Both the position numbers and the translations under genes were made by a program. This document shows positions 25,987-34,156 of a DNA stretch of 64,000 nt, in pieces (positions within the stretch are counted from its first letter, which is position 1; each line of letters begins with the position of its first letter). Below the pieces are notes generated by a model. That model was given only the letters and a program-made list of their open reading frames with translations, was not told the DNA's origin and did not search any database. The DNA comes from Massilia phosphatilytica (GTDB lineage: Bacteria > Pseudomonadota > Gammaproteobacteria > Burkholderiales > Burkholderiaceae_D), in the NCBI RefSeq assembly GCF_002968015.1, contig NZ_PUIP01000011.1, positions 183,235 to 247,234 of the forward strand, read 5' to 3'.

Positions 25987-26916
25987 TCAGCGCATCTCTT
26001 CGATCATCTTCTTCAGCTTGCCGGAGTCGGCGCAGAACGCGCGGATGCCTTCGGCCAGCTTTTCGGTCGCCATCGCGTCTTCGTTCAGCATGAAGCGGAA
26101 CGTCTTTTCGTCGAGCGCGATCTTCTCGATGTCCGCATTCGCGTCCGCCACCAGCTTGCGCTCGACGGCGCCTTCGGTGTCGGCCAGCTTCTGCAGCAGG
26201 TCCGGCGAGATGGTCAGCAGGTCGCAGCCGGCCAGTTCCAGGATCTGCGACGTGTTGCGGAAGCTCGCGCCCATCACCTCGGTCTTGTAGCCGAACTTGC
26301 GGTAGTACTGGTAGATGCGCTTGACCGACTGCACGCCCGGATCGTCCGCGCCCTGGTAGTCGGTGCCGGTGGACTTCTTGTACCAGTCGTAGATGCGGCC
26401 GACGAACGGCGAGATCAGTTGCACGCCCGCTTCGGCGCAGGCGATGGCCTGGCACAGCGAGAACAGCAGCGTGAGGTTGCAGCGGATGCCTTCCTTCTCC
26501 AGGATCTCGGCGGCGCGGATGCCTTCCCACGTCGACGCGATCTTGATCAGCACGCGCGAGCGCTGGATGCCGGCGGCTTCGTACAGGGCGATCAGTTCGC
26601 GGCCCTTGGCGACCGTCGCTTCCGTGTCGAACGACAGGGCGGCGTCGATTTCGGTCGAGACGCGGCCCGGCACGAACTTCAGGATCTCGGTGCCGAATGC
26701 GATCAGCAGGCGGTCGACAATTTCCTCGGTCGACGCGTTCGGGAAGTCGGCGATGGTCTTTTCCAGCAGCGGACGGTATTCCGGCTTCTGGACGGCCTTC
26801 AGGATCAGCGACGGATTCGTCGTCGCGTCCTGCGGCGCGTAGGCCTTGATCGATTGGAAGTCACCGGTGTCGGCGACGACGGTCGTGTACTGCTTGAGCT
26901 GTTCGAGTTGGTTCAT
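25987..26916 (-). CDS. tal: Transaldolase
   Basis: Pentose-phosphate enzyme that moves a dihydroxyacetone unit from sedoheptulose-7-phosphate to glyceraldehyde-3-phosphate. The length of 309 residues is typical of the TalB type. N-terminal DATTNPSLILKA (about 30-41) is the family signature. Schiff-base Lys is K125 in RVLIKIASTWEG, and GRIYDWYKKSTG follows. It complements zwf, pgi and rpiA found elsewhere in the window. It is convergent with the chemoreceptor gene; a REP-like hairpin separates it from the upstream methionine sulfoxide reductase gene. Confidence 0.97.
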   Translation of the reverse strand: MNQLEQLKQYTTVVADTGDFQSIKAYAPQDATTNPSLILKAVQKPEYRPLLEKTIADFPNASTEEIVDRLLIAFGTEILKFVPGRVSTEIDAALSFDTEATVAKGRELIALYEAAGIQRSRVLIKIASTWEGIRAAEILEKEGIRCNLTLLFSLCQAIACAEAGVQLISPFVGRIYDWYKKSTGTDYQGADDPGVQSVKRIYQYYRKFGYKTEVMGASFRNTSQILELAGCDLLTISPDLLQKLADTEGAVERKLVADANADIEKIALDEKTFRFMLNEDAMATEKLAEGIRAFCADSGKLKKMIEEMR

Positions 26917-26959
26917 GATGCGGGGGAGAGATAGGTTAGGCCGTTATTGTATCCGGAAT

Positions 26960-26983
26960 GTAGGGTGGGCACCCCGTGCCCGC
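26960..26983. repeat. REP-like palindrome, copy 1
   Basis: Contains GTAGGGT followed by hairpin GGGCAC-CCC-GTGCCC (26967-26981). It lies 11 bp beyond the stop of the methionine sulfoxide reductase gene on the minus strand. The same GTAGGGTGG-hairpin core recurs at 37359 and 50384. Confidence 0.6.
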
Positions 26984-26993
26984 CTTGCGCTAT

Positions 26994-27491
26994 TCAACAA
27001 TCGGTTGCGTCCAAAAATGCCCTTACCATGGCTTCCAGCCCCGCCTTGTCCTCGTCGGAAAAGCGGTTGAGCAGCGGGCTGTCGATATCGAACACGCCAA
27101 TCAGTTTCCCGTTCTTGACGAGCGGGATAACGATTTCCGAATTCGACGCCGAATCGCACGCGATATGCCCCGGGAACGCGTGCACGTCGGGCACGACGAT
27201 GGTTTCGCGCTTGACGGCCGTCGTGCCGCACACGCCGCGGCCGAACGGGATGCGGGCGCACGCGGGCTTGCCCTGGAACGGGCCGACGAGCAGGTCCTCG
27301 CCATTGCCCGATTTCGCGGGCACGGTGAGGTAAAAGCCGGCCCAGTTCAGGTCGGCGAGCGTGTCGTACACGAGCGCCGAGAATTGCGACGCGTTGGCGG
27401 TGAGGTCGCGTTCGCCCTCGAGGACGCTGGCGACCTGGCGGACCAGCAGGCCGTAGTCGGGGCGGGTGCTGCGTTCGGGAGTGATGTGCAT
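26994..27491 (-). CDS. msrC: Free methionine-(R)-sulfoxide reductase (GAF domain)
   Basis: 165-residue GAF-domain enzyme that reduces free methionine-R-sulfoxide as part of oxidative-stress repair. The three redox cysteines are C78 (GKPACARIPFGRGVC), C88 and C112 (HIACDSASNSEIVIP), with spacings of 10 and 24 residues. These equal the spacings of the three catalytic Cys in the characterised E. coli enzyme as I recall them. I start at MHITPERSTRPDYGLL; an upstream in-frame ATG at 27557 would overlap the operator region of the divergent TetR gene. The gene diverges from the TetR/MFS unit. Confidence 0.88.
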   Translation of the reverse strand: MHITPERSTRPDYGLLVRQVASVLEGERDLTANASQFSALVYDTLADLNWAGFYLTVPAKSGNGEDLLVGPFQGKPACARIPFGRGVCGTTAVKRETIVVPDVHAFPGHIACDSASNSEIVIPLVKNGKLIGVFDIDSPLLNRFSDEDKAGLEAMVRAFLDATDC

Positions 27492-27550
27492 GGCGGACAG
27501 TGCTGCGTTGTCGAAAACACGTATTTTACGGCAGTCAAAATAGATTGCGC

Positions 27551-27597
27551 TTGACATCTATTCTGGAAAATGGATTATGATTGACATCCATTTTGGA
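27551..27597. promoter_or_regulatory. Operator candidate with three half-sites before the TetR gene
   Basis: TTGACATCTATTCTGGA (27551-27567) and TTGACATCCATTTTGGA (27581-27597) are direct repeats 30 bp apart. Between them AAAATGGAT (27567-27575) forms a perfect inverted repeat with ATCCATTTT (27586-27594). The array ends 7 bp before the TetR start and would overlap the promoter and ribosome-binding region, so autorepression is the natural reading. Confidence 0.65.
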
Positions 27598-27604
27598 GGA
27601 AACC

Positions 27605-28171
27605 ATGCGAGTCAATCGAATCCAGGCGGAGGAAAACCGCCAGGCCGTCATCGATGCCGCCAGCCGTTTGTTCCGCGAACGGGGCTTCGATGGCGTCGGC
27701 CTCGCCGAACTGATGGCTGCGGCCGGCCTCACGCACGGCGCGTTCTACAAGCAGTTCAAGTCGAAGGACGACCTGATCGCCCAGGCATGCGACCGCGCGC
27801 TGGAGACGGGCATCAACGGCTGGCGCCGCGCGGCGGCGGACGCGGGGGAGAGCGCCTACGCGGCCCTCGTGCGCCGCTACCTGACGCCGGGGCACCGCGG
27901 CCGCCCGGGCACCGGCTGCGTCATCGCCTCGCTCGGCCCGAGCGCGGCCCGGCACGGCCCCGAACTGCCGCGCCACTTCGAGGCGGGCGTCAAGACCTTT
28001 GTCGACATCCTCGACGGCGCCATGCGCAGGACGAACCCGGACGCGACGCCGGACGACGCGTTGGCCGCCTTCGCCACGATGGTCGGCGCCCTCGTGCTGG
28101 CGCGCGCCGTCGACGACGATGCCTACGCCCACCGCATCCTCGACGCGGCCACGGCCCGTCTTCTCGACTAA
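27605..28171 (+). CDS. TetR-family transcriptional regulator
   Basis: Regulator of 188 residues. The helix-turn-helix is AVIDAASRLFRERGFDGVGLAELMAAAGLTHGAFYKQFKSKDDLI (about residues 16-60). The C-terminal domain includes GRPGTGCVIASLGPSAARHGPELP, of the type seen in TetR regulators with a conserved Cys in the GC(V/P) segment, which may be redox- or ligand-sensitive. It probably represses itself and the MFS gene 8 bp downstream through the three-half-site operator. I begin at MRVNRIQ, preceded by GGAGG; an upstream in-frame ATG lies inside the operator. Confidence 0.9.
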   Translation: MRVNRIQAEENRQAVIDAASRLFRERGFDGVGLAELMAAAGLTHGAFYKQFKSKDDLIAQACDRALETGINGWRRAAADAGESAYAALVRRYLTPGHRGRPGTGCVIASLGPSAARHGPELPRHFEAGVKTFVDILDGAMRRTNPDATPDDALAAFATMVGALVLARAVDDDAYAHRILDAATARLLD

Positions 28172-28179
28172 GGACTCCC

Positions 28180-29478
28180 ATGCTTTCCACCTCTCTCGCC
28201 CAGTGGATGGGCCGCCGCGGCCTGCACTACGGCTGGCTCGTCGCCGCCATCACCTTCCTGACGGCCCTGTCGTCGTCCGCCGCCCTCGGCCTGCCGGGCG
28301 CGCTGCTGAAACCCCTGAGCCATGAATTCGGCTGGACCGTCGACCAGATCTCGTCGGCGCTCGCCGTGCGCTTCGCCCTGTTCGGCCTGATGGGACCTTT
28401 TTCCGCGCTGCTGATGGAGCGCTTCGGGCTGCGCAACGTGATGGTGACGGCGCTGACGGTCATCGCGGCCGGCCTCGGTCTCGTGCGCCAGATGACGGAC
28501 TTCTGGCAGCTCGTGCTGCTGCTCGGCGTGATGCTGGGGCTCGGCTCCGGCATGACGGCGCTGGTGCTCAATGCGGTCGTCGCCAACCGCTGGTTCGAAC
28601 AGCGCCGCGGCCTCGTGATGGGGTTGTTGACCGCCAGTTCCGCGACGGGCCAGCTCGTGTTCCTCCCGGTCGGCACGTGGCTGATCGAGCATGGCGGCTG
28701 GCGCATGGCGCTGCTGCCCGTGATGGCCAGCTGCGCGCTCGTGGCCATCCTCGCGCTGCTGTTCGTGCGCGACCATCCGCAGGAACTGGGTCTTGCACCC
28801 TACGGCGGCGACACGTCCGTGACGCCCGTCGTGCCGGCGCGCGCACCGGTCTCTATCCGCACGCCATTCACCACGCTGGCAAGCGTGCGCGCCGACCGCG
28901 TGTTCTGGGTGCTGTTCGGCAGCTTCTTCATTTGCGGCCTGTCGACGAATGGCCTGATCCAGACCCACTTCATTTCGCTGTGCGGCGACGCGGGCCTGGG
29001 CGCCGTCCCGGCCGCGTCCGTGCTGGCGATGATGGGCACGTTCGACCTCGTGGGCACGATCCTGTCCGGCTGGCTGTCCGACCGCTACGACAGCCGCTAC
29101 CTGCTGTGCTGGTACTACGGCATGCGCGGGCTGTCGCTGGCATGGCTGCCGTCGGCCGACTTCACGCTCACGGGCCTGTCGCTGTTCGCCATGTTCTATG
29201 GCCTCGACTGGATCGCGACCGTGCCGCCGACCGTCCGGCTGGCCGCGCAGGCGTGGGGCAAGCGCGCGCCGATGATCTTCGGCTGGATCTTTGCCGGTCA
29301 CCAGCTCGGCGCGGCCGTGGCGGCTTACGGCGCGGGCCGCATCCGTACGATCTCGTTCACGTATTCGCCGGCCGTGTACACGGCGGCCGCGGCGTGTGGT
29401 GTCGCCGCGCTGATCGTGCTGCTGGCGCGGCGCCGCGCCGCCGCGCCGGTACCGGTGGCCGAAGGCGCCGTCAACTGA
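28180..29478 (+). CDS. MFS transporter (about 12 membrane segments)
   Basis: 432-residue major-facilitator protein. Segment 1 reads HYGWLVAAITFLTALSSSAALGLPGALL. The loop after segment 2 holds MERFGLRNVMV and the central loop holds FVRDHPQELGLAPYG, a pattern typical of the oxalate/formate and monocarboxylate transporter branch. It is 8 bp after the TetR gene, so expression is probably controlled by that repressor and induced by the transported compound. The last 8 bp overlap the convergent fucosidase gene. Confidence 0.87.
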   Translation: MLSTSLAQWMGRRGLHYGWLVAAITFLTALSSSAALGLPGALLKPLSHEFGWTVDQISSALAVRFALFGLMGPFSALLMERFGLRNVMVTALTVIAAGLGLVRQMTDFWQLVLLLGVMLGLGSGMTALVLNAVVANRWFEQRRGLVMGLLTASSATGQLVFLPVGTWLIEHGGWRMALLPVMASCALVAILALLFVRDHPQELGLAPYGGDTSVTPVVPARAPVSIRTPFTTLASVRADRVFWVLFGSFFICGLSTNGLIQTHFISLCGDAGLGAVPAASVLAMMGTFDLVGTILSGWLSDRYDSRYLLCWYYGMRGLSLAWLPSADFTLTGLSLFAMFYGLDWIATVPPTVRLAAQAWGKRAPMIFGWIFAGHQLGAAVAAYGAGRIRTISFTYSPAVYTAAAACGVAALIVLLARRRAAAPVPVAEGAVN

Positions 29479-31957
29479 GCGCGACGCGCGCGCGGCCAAG
29501 CGCGTCGAGCTTGACGGTCACGAGGCGTTCCTTGAACCGCACCTTTACCGACTGCCCCGGCTTGCCGCGCAGCAGAACGCGCGTCGCGCGGCCGCCGGCC
29601 CAGTCCAGGTCGACCTCGATACCGCCGCGGGCGCGCACGCCGTGCACCAGGCCTTCCGGCCACGCGCGCGGCAGCGCGGGCAGGATACGGATCTCGCCGC
29701 CCCACGATTGCACGAGCATTTCCAGGATGCCGGCCGCGCCGCCGAAATTGCCGTCGATCTGGAACGGAGGGTGCGCATCGAACATGTTCGGGTAGGTGCG
29801 CTCCGGCCCCAGCAGGCCGCGCAGGATGCTGTACGCGTGGTCGCCATCGCCCATGCGCGCCCACAGCGCCAGGCGCCATGCGGTGGCCCATCCCGTCGAC
29901 ATGTCGCCGCGCGTGTTCAGCGTTACCTTGGCCGCCGCGATGAGGTCCGGCGTGTCGCGCACGTTGATCTGCTCGCTGGGGTAGACGCCGTACAGGTGCG
30001 ACACGTGGCGGTGATGCTGGTCCGGCGCTTGCGCATCCCAGTCGTCCAGCCATTCCTGCAGCTGGCCCTGCGCGCCGATGCGGTCCGGCGCGAGTCGTGC
30101 CCGTTTCGCATCCACCGCCTTGCGGAAATCCGCGTCCGGGTCGCGCAGCTTCTCGTGGGCGGCCAGGGCCCAGGTGAACAGGTCGCGCACGATCTGGCGG
30201 TCCATCGCCGGACCGGCGCACACGGCGACGTCCGGGTGGTGCGGATTCTCGGGCGAGAGCGACGGCGACGTGACAAGGCCGCGGCCCTTCGGATCCTCGA
30301 CGAGGACGTCGACGAAGAACATCGCCGCGCCTTTCAGCGCGGGGTAGATGCGGGCGAGGTAGACGTCGTCGGGGTTGTATTCGTAGTGGTCCCACAGCGT
30401 CTTGCACAGCCACGCGCCGCCGCAGGGCCACATGCCCCAGTTCGGCCCGTCGATGGGCATCGCCGCGCGCCACAGGTCCGTGTTGTGGTGCGCGACCCAG
30501 CCGCGCGCGCCGTAGTGGTCGCGCGCGAAGGCCGCGCCGGTGACGGTCAGCTCCTCGACCATCGCCACGAGCGGTTCCACGCATGGCGCCAGGTTGGCCG
30601 CTTCCGCGGGCCAGTAGTTCATCTCCGTGTTGATGTTGATGGTGTACTTGCCGCCCCACGGCGGATTGGTCCCCTCGTTCCAGATGCCTTGCAGGTTCGC
30701 GGGCTGCGTGCCCGGGCGCGACGACGAGATCAGCAGGTAGCGGCCGTATTGCAGGTACAGTGCGGCCAGGCTCGCCACTGACGCCTCGTCCGCCTGCGGG
30801 ACGGCGGTGATGCGCGCATTGGTGGGAACGATGCCGGCGTCAACGCGGCCGAGGCGCAGCGACAGCCGGGAAAACAGCGCGCGGTGCGCCTTGACGTGGT
30901 CGGCGCGCAGGCGCGCATACGTCTTGCGCGCGGCGGCGTCCACGCGTTCGCGCACGGCCTGTACCGGATCGCCGCCGATGTCGCGCGAGTTCACGAAGCT
31001 GGTGGCGGCGCCGACCAGCAGCGTGATCTCGCGCGCGCCGCGCACGCGCAGGCGGTCGCCCGTGGCGTCGATCGTGCCGTCGCCGACGGCCAGCACGCGC
31101 ACGGCGTAGCGCAGCGCGCCCGCCACGCCGGCATAGTCCGCATTGCGGCCTTCGACCAGCAGCGCGCGCGCGCCGTCCGGACGGATCGCCAGACTGGCGG
31201 GACGCTGCGTTTCCAGCAGCTCCTCTTTGACGTCCCAGGGGGCTCCTGTGACGGCCGTGACCTCCTGCATGGACTTTGTCTCGTAGGCGTTCCTGCCAAG
31301 CTGGATTTCGCGGGGATGGCGGTAGCCGACGTCGAAGTCCAGCGTGCCGCCGCCGCTTGCCTGCAGGCGCAGCACGATCACCTGGTCGGGCGCGCTGGCG
31401 AAGACTTCGCGCACGTGGCGCGCGGCGCCGCTGGTAAAGCGCGTCGTCGCGATCGCGCTGTCGAGGTCCAGCGAACGGCGGTAGGCCGTCGCGCCATCGA
31501 CCCCGTGGAAGTCGAGCAGCAGGTCGCCGGCCGCGCCGTAGGGCATCTGCGTGGCCGGCTTGGCGATCATCTCTTTCGACACGAGGTCGCGCGCCTCGAT
31601 GAAGCGGCCCTCGTCGATCAGCGCGCGCACGCGCGGCAGCGCGGCCTTGAAGCCGGGATTGTCGAAGCGGTACGGACCGCCGGCCCACAGCGTGTCCTCG
31701 TTCACCTGCAGGCGCTCCTGCAGCGGGCGGCCGTACACCATGGCGCCGAGGCGACCGTTTCCGACGGGGAGGGCTTCGACCCACTGGCGCGCCGGGCGCT
31801 CGTACCACAGCGCCAGCTTGTCCTTGTCGCCGTCCGCGCGCGCCACGACGGTGGCACCGGCCAGGCCGGGCATGCCGGTCGCGGCGGCCGCAAGGCCCAG
31901 CGTACCGAGCACGCGGCGCCGCGTGGGATTGATCTGTTGATGACCTGCTTTACCCAA
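29471..31957 (-). CDS. Glycoside hydrolase family 95 protein (alpha-L-fucosidase-like), Tat-exported
   Basis: 828-residue glycosidase. The N terminus has a twin-arginine signal (NPTRRRVLGTLGLAAAATGM), so it is exported folded. The GH95 N-terminal domain starts LALWYERPARQWVEALPVGNGRLGAMVYG. The catalytic barrel contains INTEMNYWPAEAANL (about residues 435-449), with Asn residues that in GH95 position the water, and SPSLSPENPHH, likely to hold the acid Glu. IDGNFGGAAGILEMLVQS follows (about 720). GH95 enzymes cleave terminal alpha-1,2-L-fucose or, in some branches, alpha-L-galactose. The start is TTG, with AGGAG about 8 bp upstream; no in-frame ATG fits the signal peptide. Confidence 0.9.
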   Translation of the reverse strand: MGKAGHQQINPTRRRVLGTLGLAAAATGMPGLAGATVVARADGDKDKLALWYERPARQWVEALPVGNGRLGAMVYGRPLQERLQVNEDTLWAGGPYRFDNPGFKAALPRVRALIDEGRFIEARDLVSKEMIAKPATQMPYGAAGDLLLDFHGVDGATAYRRSLDLDSAIATTRFTSGAARHVREVFASAPDQVIVLRLQASGGGTLDFDVGYRHPREIQLGRNAYETKSMQEVTAVTGAPWDVKEELLETQRPASLAIRPDGARALLVEGRNADYAGVAGALRYAVRVLAVGDGTIDATGDRLRVRGAREITLLVGAATSFVNSRDIGGDPVQAVRERVDAAARKTYARLRADHVKAHRALFSRLSLRLGRVDAGIVPTNARITAVPQADEASVASLAALYLQYGRYLLISSSRPGTQPANLQGIWNEGTNPPWGGKYTININTEMNYWPAEAANLAPCVEPLVAMVEELTVTGAAFARDHYGARGWVAHHNTDLWRAAMPIDGPNWGMWPCGGAWLCKTLWDHYEYNPDDVYLARIYPALKGAAMFFVDVLVEDPKGRGLVTSPSLSPENPHHPDVAVCAGPAMDRQIVRDLFTWALAAHEKLRDPDADFRKAVDAKRARLAPDRIGAQGQLQEWLDDWDAQAPDQHHRHVSHLYGVYPSEQINVRDTPDLIAAAKVTLNTRGDMSTGWATAWRLALWARMGDGDHAYSILRGLLGPERTYPNMFDAHPPFQIDGNFGGAAGILEMLVQSWGGEIRILPALPRAWPEGLVHGVRARGGIEVDLDWAGGRATRVLLRGKPGQSVKVRFKERLVTVKLDALGRARVALS

Positions 31958-32052
31958 TGTTGTCTCCTGGTGATTGTCGTGAGCCGCACGGTGTCGGCGA
32001 CGCGTTATTGATGTTTATTATAAATAAAAATCAATCCAGGAAATATGTTTCG
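31958..32052 (-). promoter_or_regulatory. AT-rich promoter region of the GH95 gene
   Basis: Short gap between the HxlR stop and the GH95 start. It contains an A/T-rich block (TTTATTATAAATAAAAATC, 32016-32034) and the ribosome-binding site for the TTG start. On the minus strand TTTATTATAAATAA could supply a -10 element. No operator-like palindrome stands out. Confidence 0.35.
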
Positions 32053-32433
32053 TTACGACATGCCGCTCCGGTAGTGCGTGCGCGCCTCGCACACCAGGCG
32101 GTGATGTTCGTCCGCCCACGCCACGAGGCCCTTCATCGGCACGAGGAAGGAGTGACCCAGCGGCGTGAGGTTGTACTCGACCCGGGGCGGCACTTCCGGA
32201 TACACGGTGCGGCGCACGAAACCGTCTTCTTCCAGCCGCTTGAGCGTGAGCGACAGCATCTGCTTGGAGATGTCGCCCAGTTCGCGCATCAATTCATTGA
32301 AACGCTTCGTGCCGCCTTCGAGCGCGTCGAGCACGAGCAGGCTCCACTGGTCGCCGATGCGGTCCAGTACGTCGCGGATGGGGCAGGGTTGTTCGAAGCC
32401 GCCGTCGGCGGCCAGCAAGTTCGTCTTGGCCAT
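32053..32433 (-). CDS. HxlR-family transcriptional regulator, probably thiol-sensing
   Basis: 126-residue winged-helix protein. The HxlR domain spans about residues 17-110: CPIRDVLDRIGDQWSLLVLDALEGGTKRFNELMRELGDISKQMLSLTLKRLEEDGFVRR. The conserved N-terminal Cys is C17, the position used for sensing quinones or disulfide stress in YodB, HypR and QorR-type regulators. It diverges from an NAD(P)-binding oxidoreductase gene, the usual layout for such a pair, and a perfect inverted repeat lies between them. Repression of the reductase relieved by electrophiles is inferred. Confidence 0.9.
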   Translation of the reverse strand: MAKTNLLAADGGFEQPCPIRDVLDRIGDQWSLLVLDALEGGTKRFNELMRELGDISKQMLSLTLKRLEEDGFVRRTVYPEVPPRVEYNLTPLGHSFLVPMKGLVAWADEHHRLVCEARTHYRSGMS

Positions 32434-32450
32434 GGTTTTTCAGAGGTAGC

Positions 32451-32468
32451 GGTCAGTTTCCACTGACC
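32451..32468. promoter_or_regulatory. HxlR operator candidate
   Basis: Perfect inverted repeat GGTCAGT-TTCC-ACTGACC, 17 bp upstream of the HxlR start and about 107 bp before the oxidoreductase start. HxlR regulators bind short palindromes in such divergent gaps. Confidence 0.6.
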
Positions 32469-32575
32469 TGATCACGCCGCGCTGACTTCTTGTGCGGCAT
32501 GCGCAGACTAGCATAAGATGGCTCGTCGGTCTCGTTTTTAGACCTATCCTCAACTCAAGACTCAGGGAGTCACAC

Positions 32576-33187
32576 ATGGCACGCATCGCTCTCATCGGCG
32601 CTTCCGGCAACGTCGGCACGCGCATCCTGAACGAACTCGTTTCGCGCAACCACCAGGTCACGGCCATCGTCCGTGATCCTTCGAAAGTCCCGGCACGTGC
32701 CGGCGTGACCGCGGTCCGCGGCGACGTTGCCGATCCGGCCGGCCTGGCCGAGGCGCTGAAGGGGCACGACGCCGTGATCAGTTCCGTGCGCTTCCTCGAC
32801 ACCGACCCGGCCGCGCTGATCGGCGCCGTGCGGGCGTCGGGCGTAAAACGTTATCTCGTCGTGGGTGGCGCCGGCAGCCTGTTCGTCGCGCCGGGCCAGC
32901 GCCTCGTCGACCAGCCCGATTTCCCGGCCGCGTACAAGGAAGAGGCCACGAAGGGCGCCGGTTTCCTGGATGCGCTGCGCGGCGTGAGCGATCTCGATTG
33001 GACATTCATCTCGCCGTCCGCCCTGTTCGTGCCGGGCGAACGCACCGGCAAATTCCGCCTGGCCAAGGACGAGCTGCTGGTGAGCGACAAGGGCAGCACG
33101 ATCTCGTACGAGGATTACGCCGTCGCGCTGGTCGACGAGATCGAGAAGCCGGCGCATGTGCGCGAGCGGTTCACGGTCGGGTATTGA
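32576..33187 (+). CDS. NAD(P)-dependent oxidoreductase (NmrA/atypical SDR type)
   Basis: 203-residue Rossmann-fold protein of the NAD(P)H-binding atypical SDR group. The nucleotide-binding motif is IALIGASGNVGTRILNE (GxxGxxG, residues 4-20), followed by VTAIVRDPSK and later SGVKRYLVVGGAGSLFV and WTFISPSALFVPG. Members near HxlR regulators often act on quinones or other electrophiles; the catalytic Tyr/Lys pair of classical SDRs is not obvious. CAGGGAG precedes the ATG at a normal distance. The partner regulator diverges upstream. Confidence 0.87.
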   Translation: MARIALIGASGNVGTRILNELVSRNHQVTAIVRDPSKVPARAGVTAVRGDVADPAGLAEALKGHDAVISSVRFLDTDPAALIGAVRASGVKRYLVVGGAGSLFVAPGQRLVDQPDFPAAYKEEATKGAGFLDALRGVSDLDWTFISPSALFVPGERTGKFRLAKDELLVSDKGSTISYEDYAVALVDEIEKPAHVRERFTVGY

Positions 33188-33189
33188 GT

Positions 33190-33459
33190 TCAGAAGGTCG
33201 AGCAGTTGAAGAAGCCGCGATGGCCGAAGCAGGTGGTCGTCGTCGGCGCAGTCCGGTAACGTATGGCGTTCCTGGTGTCGAGCGAGAGGATGCACGAGCG
33301 CCACTGCTCGGAGTCGCGCGCATTGCCCAGCCGTTCGCACGCCGGTCCGTACACCGCGATCATGTCCTCCACGTCGCGTTGCTGTTGCGCGGCCCGCTCC
33401 GCCTGGGTTGCGCAGCCGCCCAGCAGCAGGGCCAGCATCAATGCCATTGTTGTGCGCAT
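33190..33459 (-). CDS. Small predicted lipoprotein
   Basis: Unrecognised 89-residue protein. The N terminus MRTTMALMLALLLGGCATQ is a lipoprotein signal with lipobox LGGC. The mature part (about 75 residues) contains three further Cys, in GPACERL, RSCILS and TTCFG. The final residues are GHRGFFNCSTF. A longer in-frame upstream extension with alternative starts exists but would destroy the signal peptide. Its stop lies 2 bp after the stop of the convergent oxidoreductase gene. Confidence 0.7.
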   Translation of the reverse strand: MRTTMALMLALLLGGCATQAERAAQQQRDVEDMIAVYGPACERLGNARDSEQWRSCILSLDTRNAIRYRTAPTTTTCFGHRGFFNCSTF

Positions 33460-33561
33460 GATGATTCTCCTTACGGCTTCCCGCGCACCAACGGCGGCGC
33501 GACGGCGAACAATACAGTTCACCGGTTTATTCCCGTTCGATGGCAGAAGGTTCTACGGATG

Positions 33562-34149
33562 TCAGACCTTGTTGGCCGGTGTCCACTCGTCGAGCCGCCG
33601 GCCCTCGGCGCACGCGGCGATGAGCCGGTCGAGCCGCGCGGCCCGCGTCTCCGGCTTCTTTGCGCTCGTCACGACATGCAGCATGCGCTTGCGGTACCCG
33701 GGCGGGCACGCTTCGAAAAACGCCCACGCGGCCTGGTGGCGCTGGAAGCGGGCGAGGTCCTCGGGTGAAAGTTCGGCGGGCGTCGCGCGCTCGTGCGAAT
33801 ACACGCGCGAGCGGTCTTCCGAACGCTGCGCGAACGCCGCTTCGCCGGCCGGCGTCATGAGGCCTTGCGCGCGCAGCGTCGCGACCTTGTCGATGTTCAC
33901 CGCGCTCCAGATCGAACCGGCCTTTCTCGGCGTGAAGCGGATCGTGTAGGTGGCGTCGTCGACGCGCTTGCGCACGCCGTCGATCCAGCCGTAGCACAGC
34001 GCCTGGTCTACCGACTCCGACCAGGACATGCACGGCTTGCCCGTGCCGACCTTGTGGAAGCCCACGAGCAGCTCTTTCGCCTCGTGGGCGTGGGCCGCGA
34101 GCCAGGCGCGGAATGCTTGCGCGTTCTCGAAAAAAACGGGAGACATCAT
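33562..34149 (-). CDS. YdeI/OmpD-associated family protein
   Basis: 195-residue protein of the YdeI family (bacteriocin-protection/OmpD-associated), whose molecular role is poorly known. Characteristic stretches are FRAWLAAHAHEAKELLVGFHKVGTGKPCMSWSESVDQALCYGWIDG (about residues 11-56) and TIRFTPRKAGSIWSAVNI (about 68-85). A C-terminal helical segment has PPGYRKRMLHVVTSAKKPETRAARLDRLI. There is no signal peptide, so it is probably cytoplasmic. Two adjacent ATGs (34149, 34146) are possible. It starts 7 bp after the upstream TonB/Sel1 gene ends. Confidence 0.85.
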   Translation of the reverse strand: MMSPVFFENAQAFRAWLAAHAHEAKELLVGFHKVGTGKPCMSWSESVDQALCYGWIDGVRKRVDDATYTIRFTPRKAGSIWSAVNIDKVATLRAQGLMTPAGEAAFAQRSEDRSRVYSHERATPAELSPEDLARFQRHQAAWAFFEACPPGYRKRMLHVVTSAKKPETRAARLDRLIAACAEGRRLDEWTPANKV

Positions 34150-34156
34150 GTGGCTG

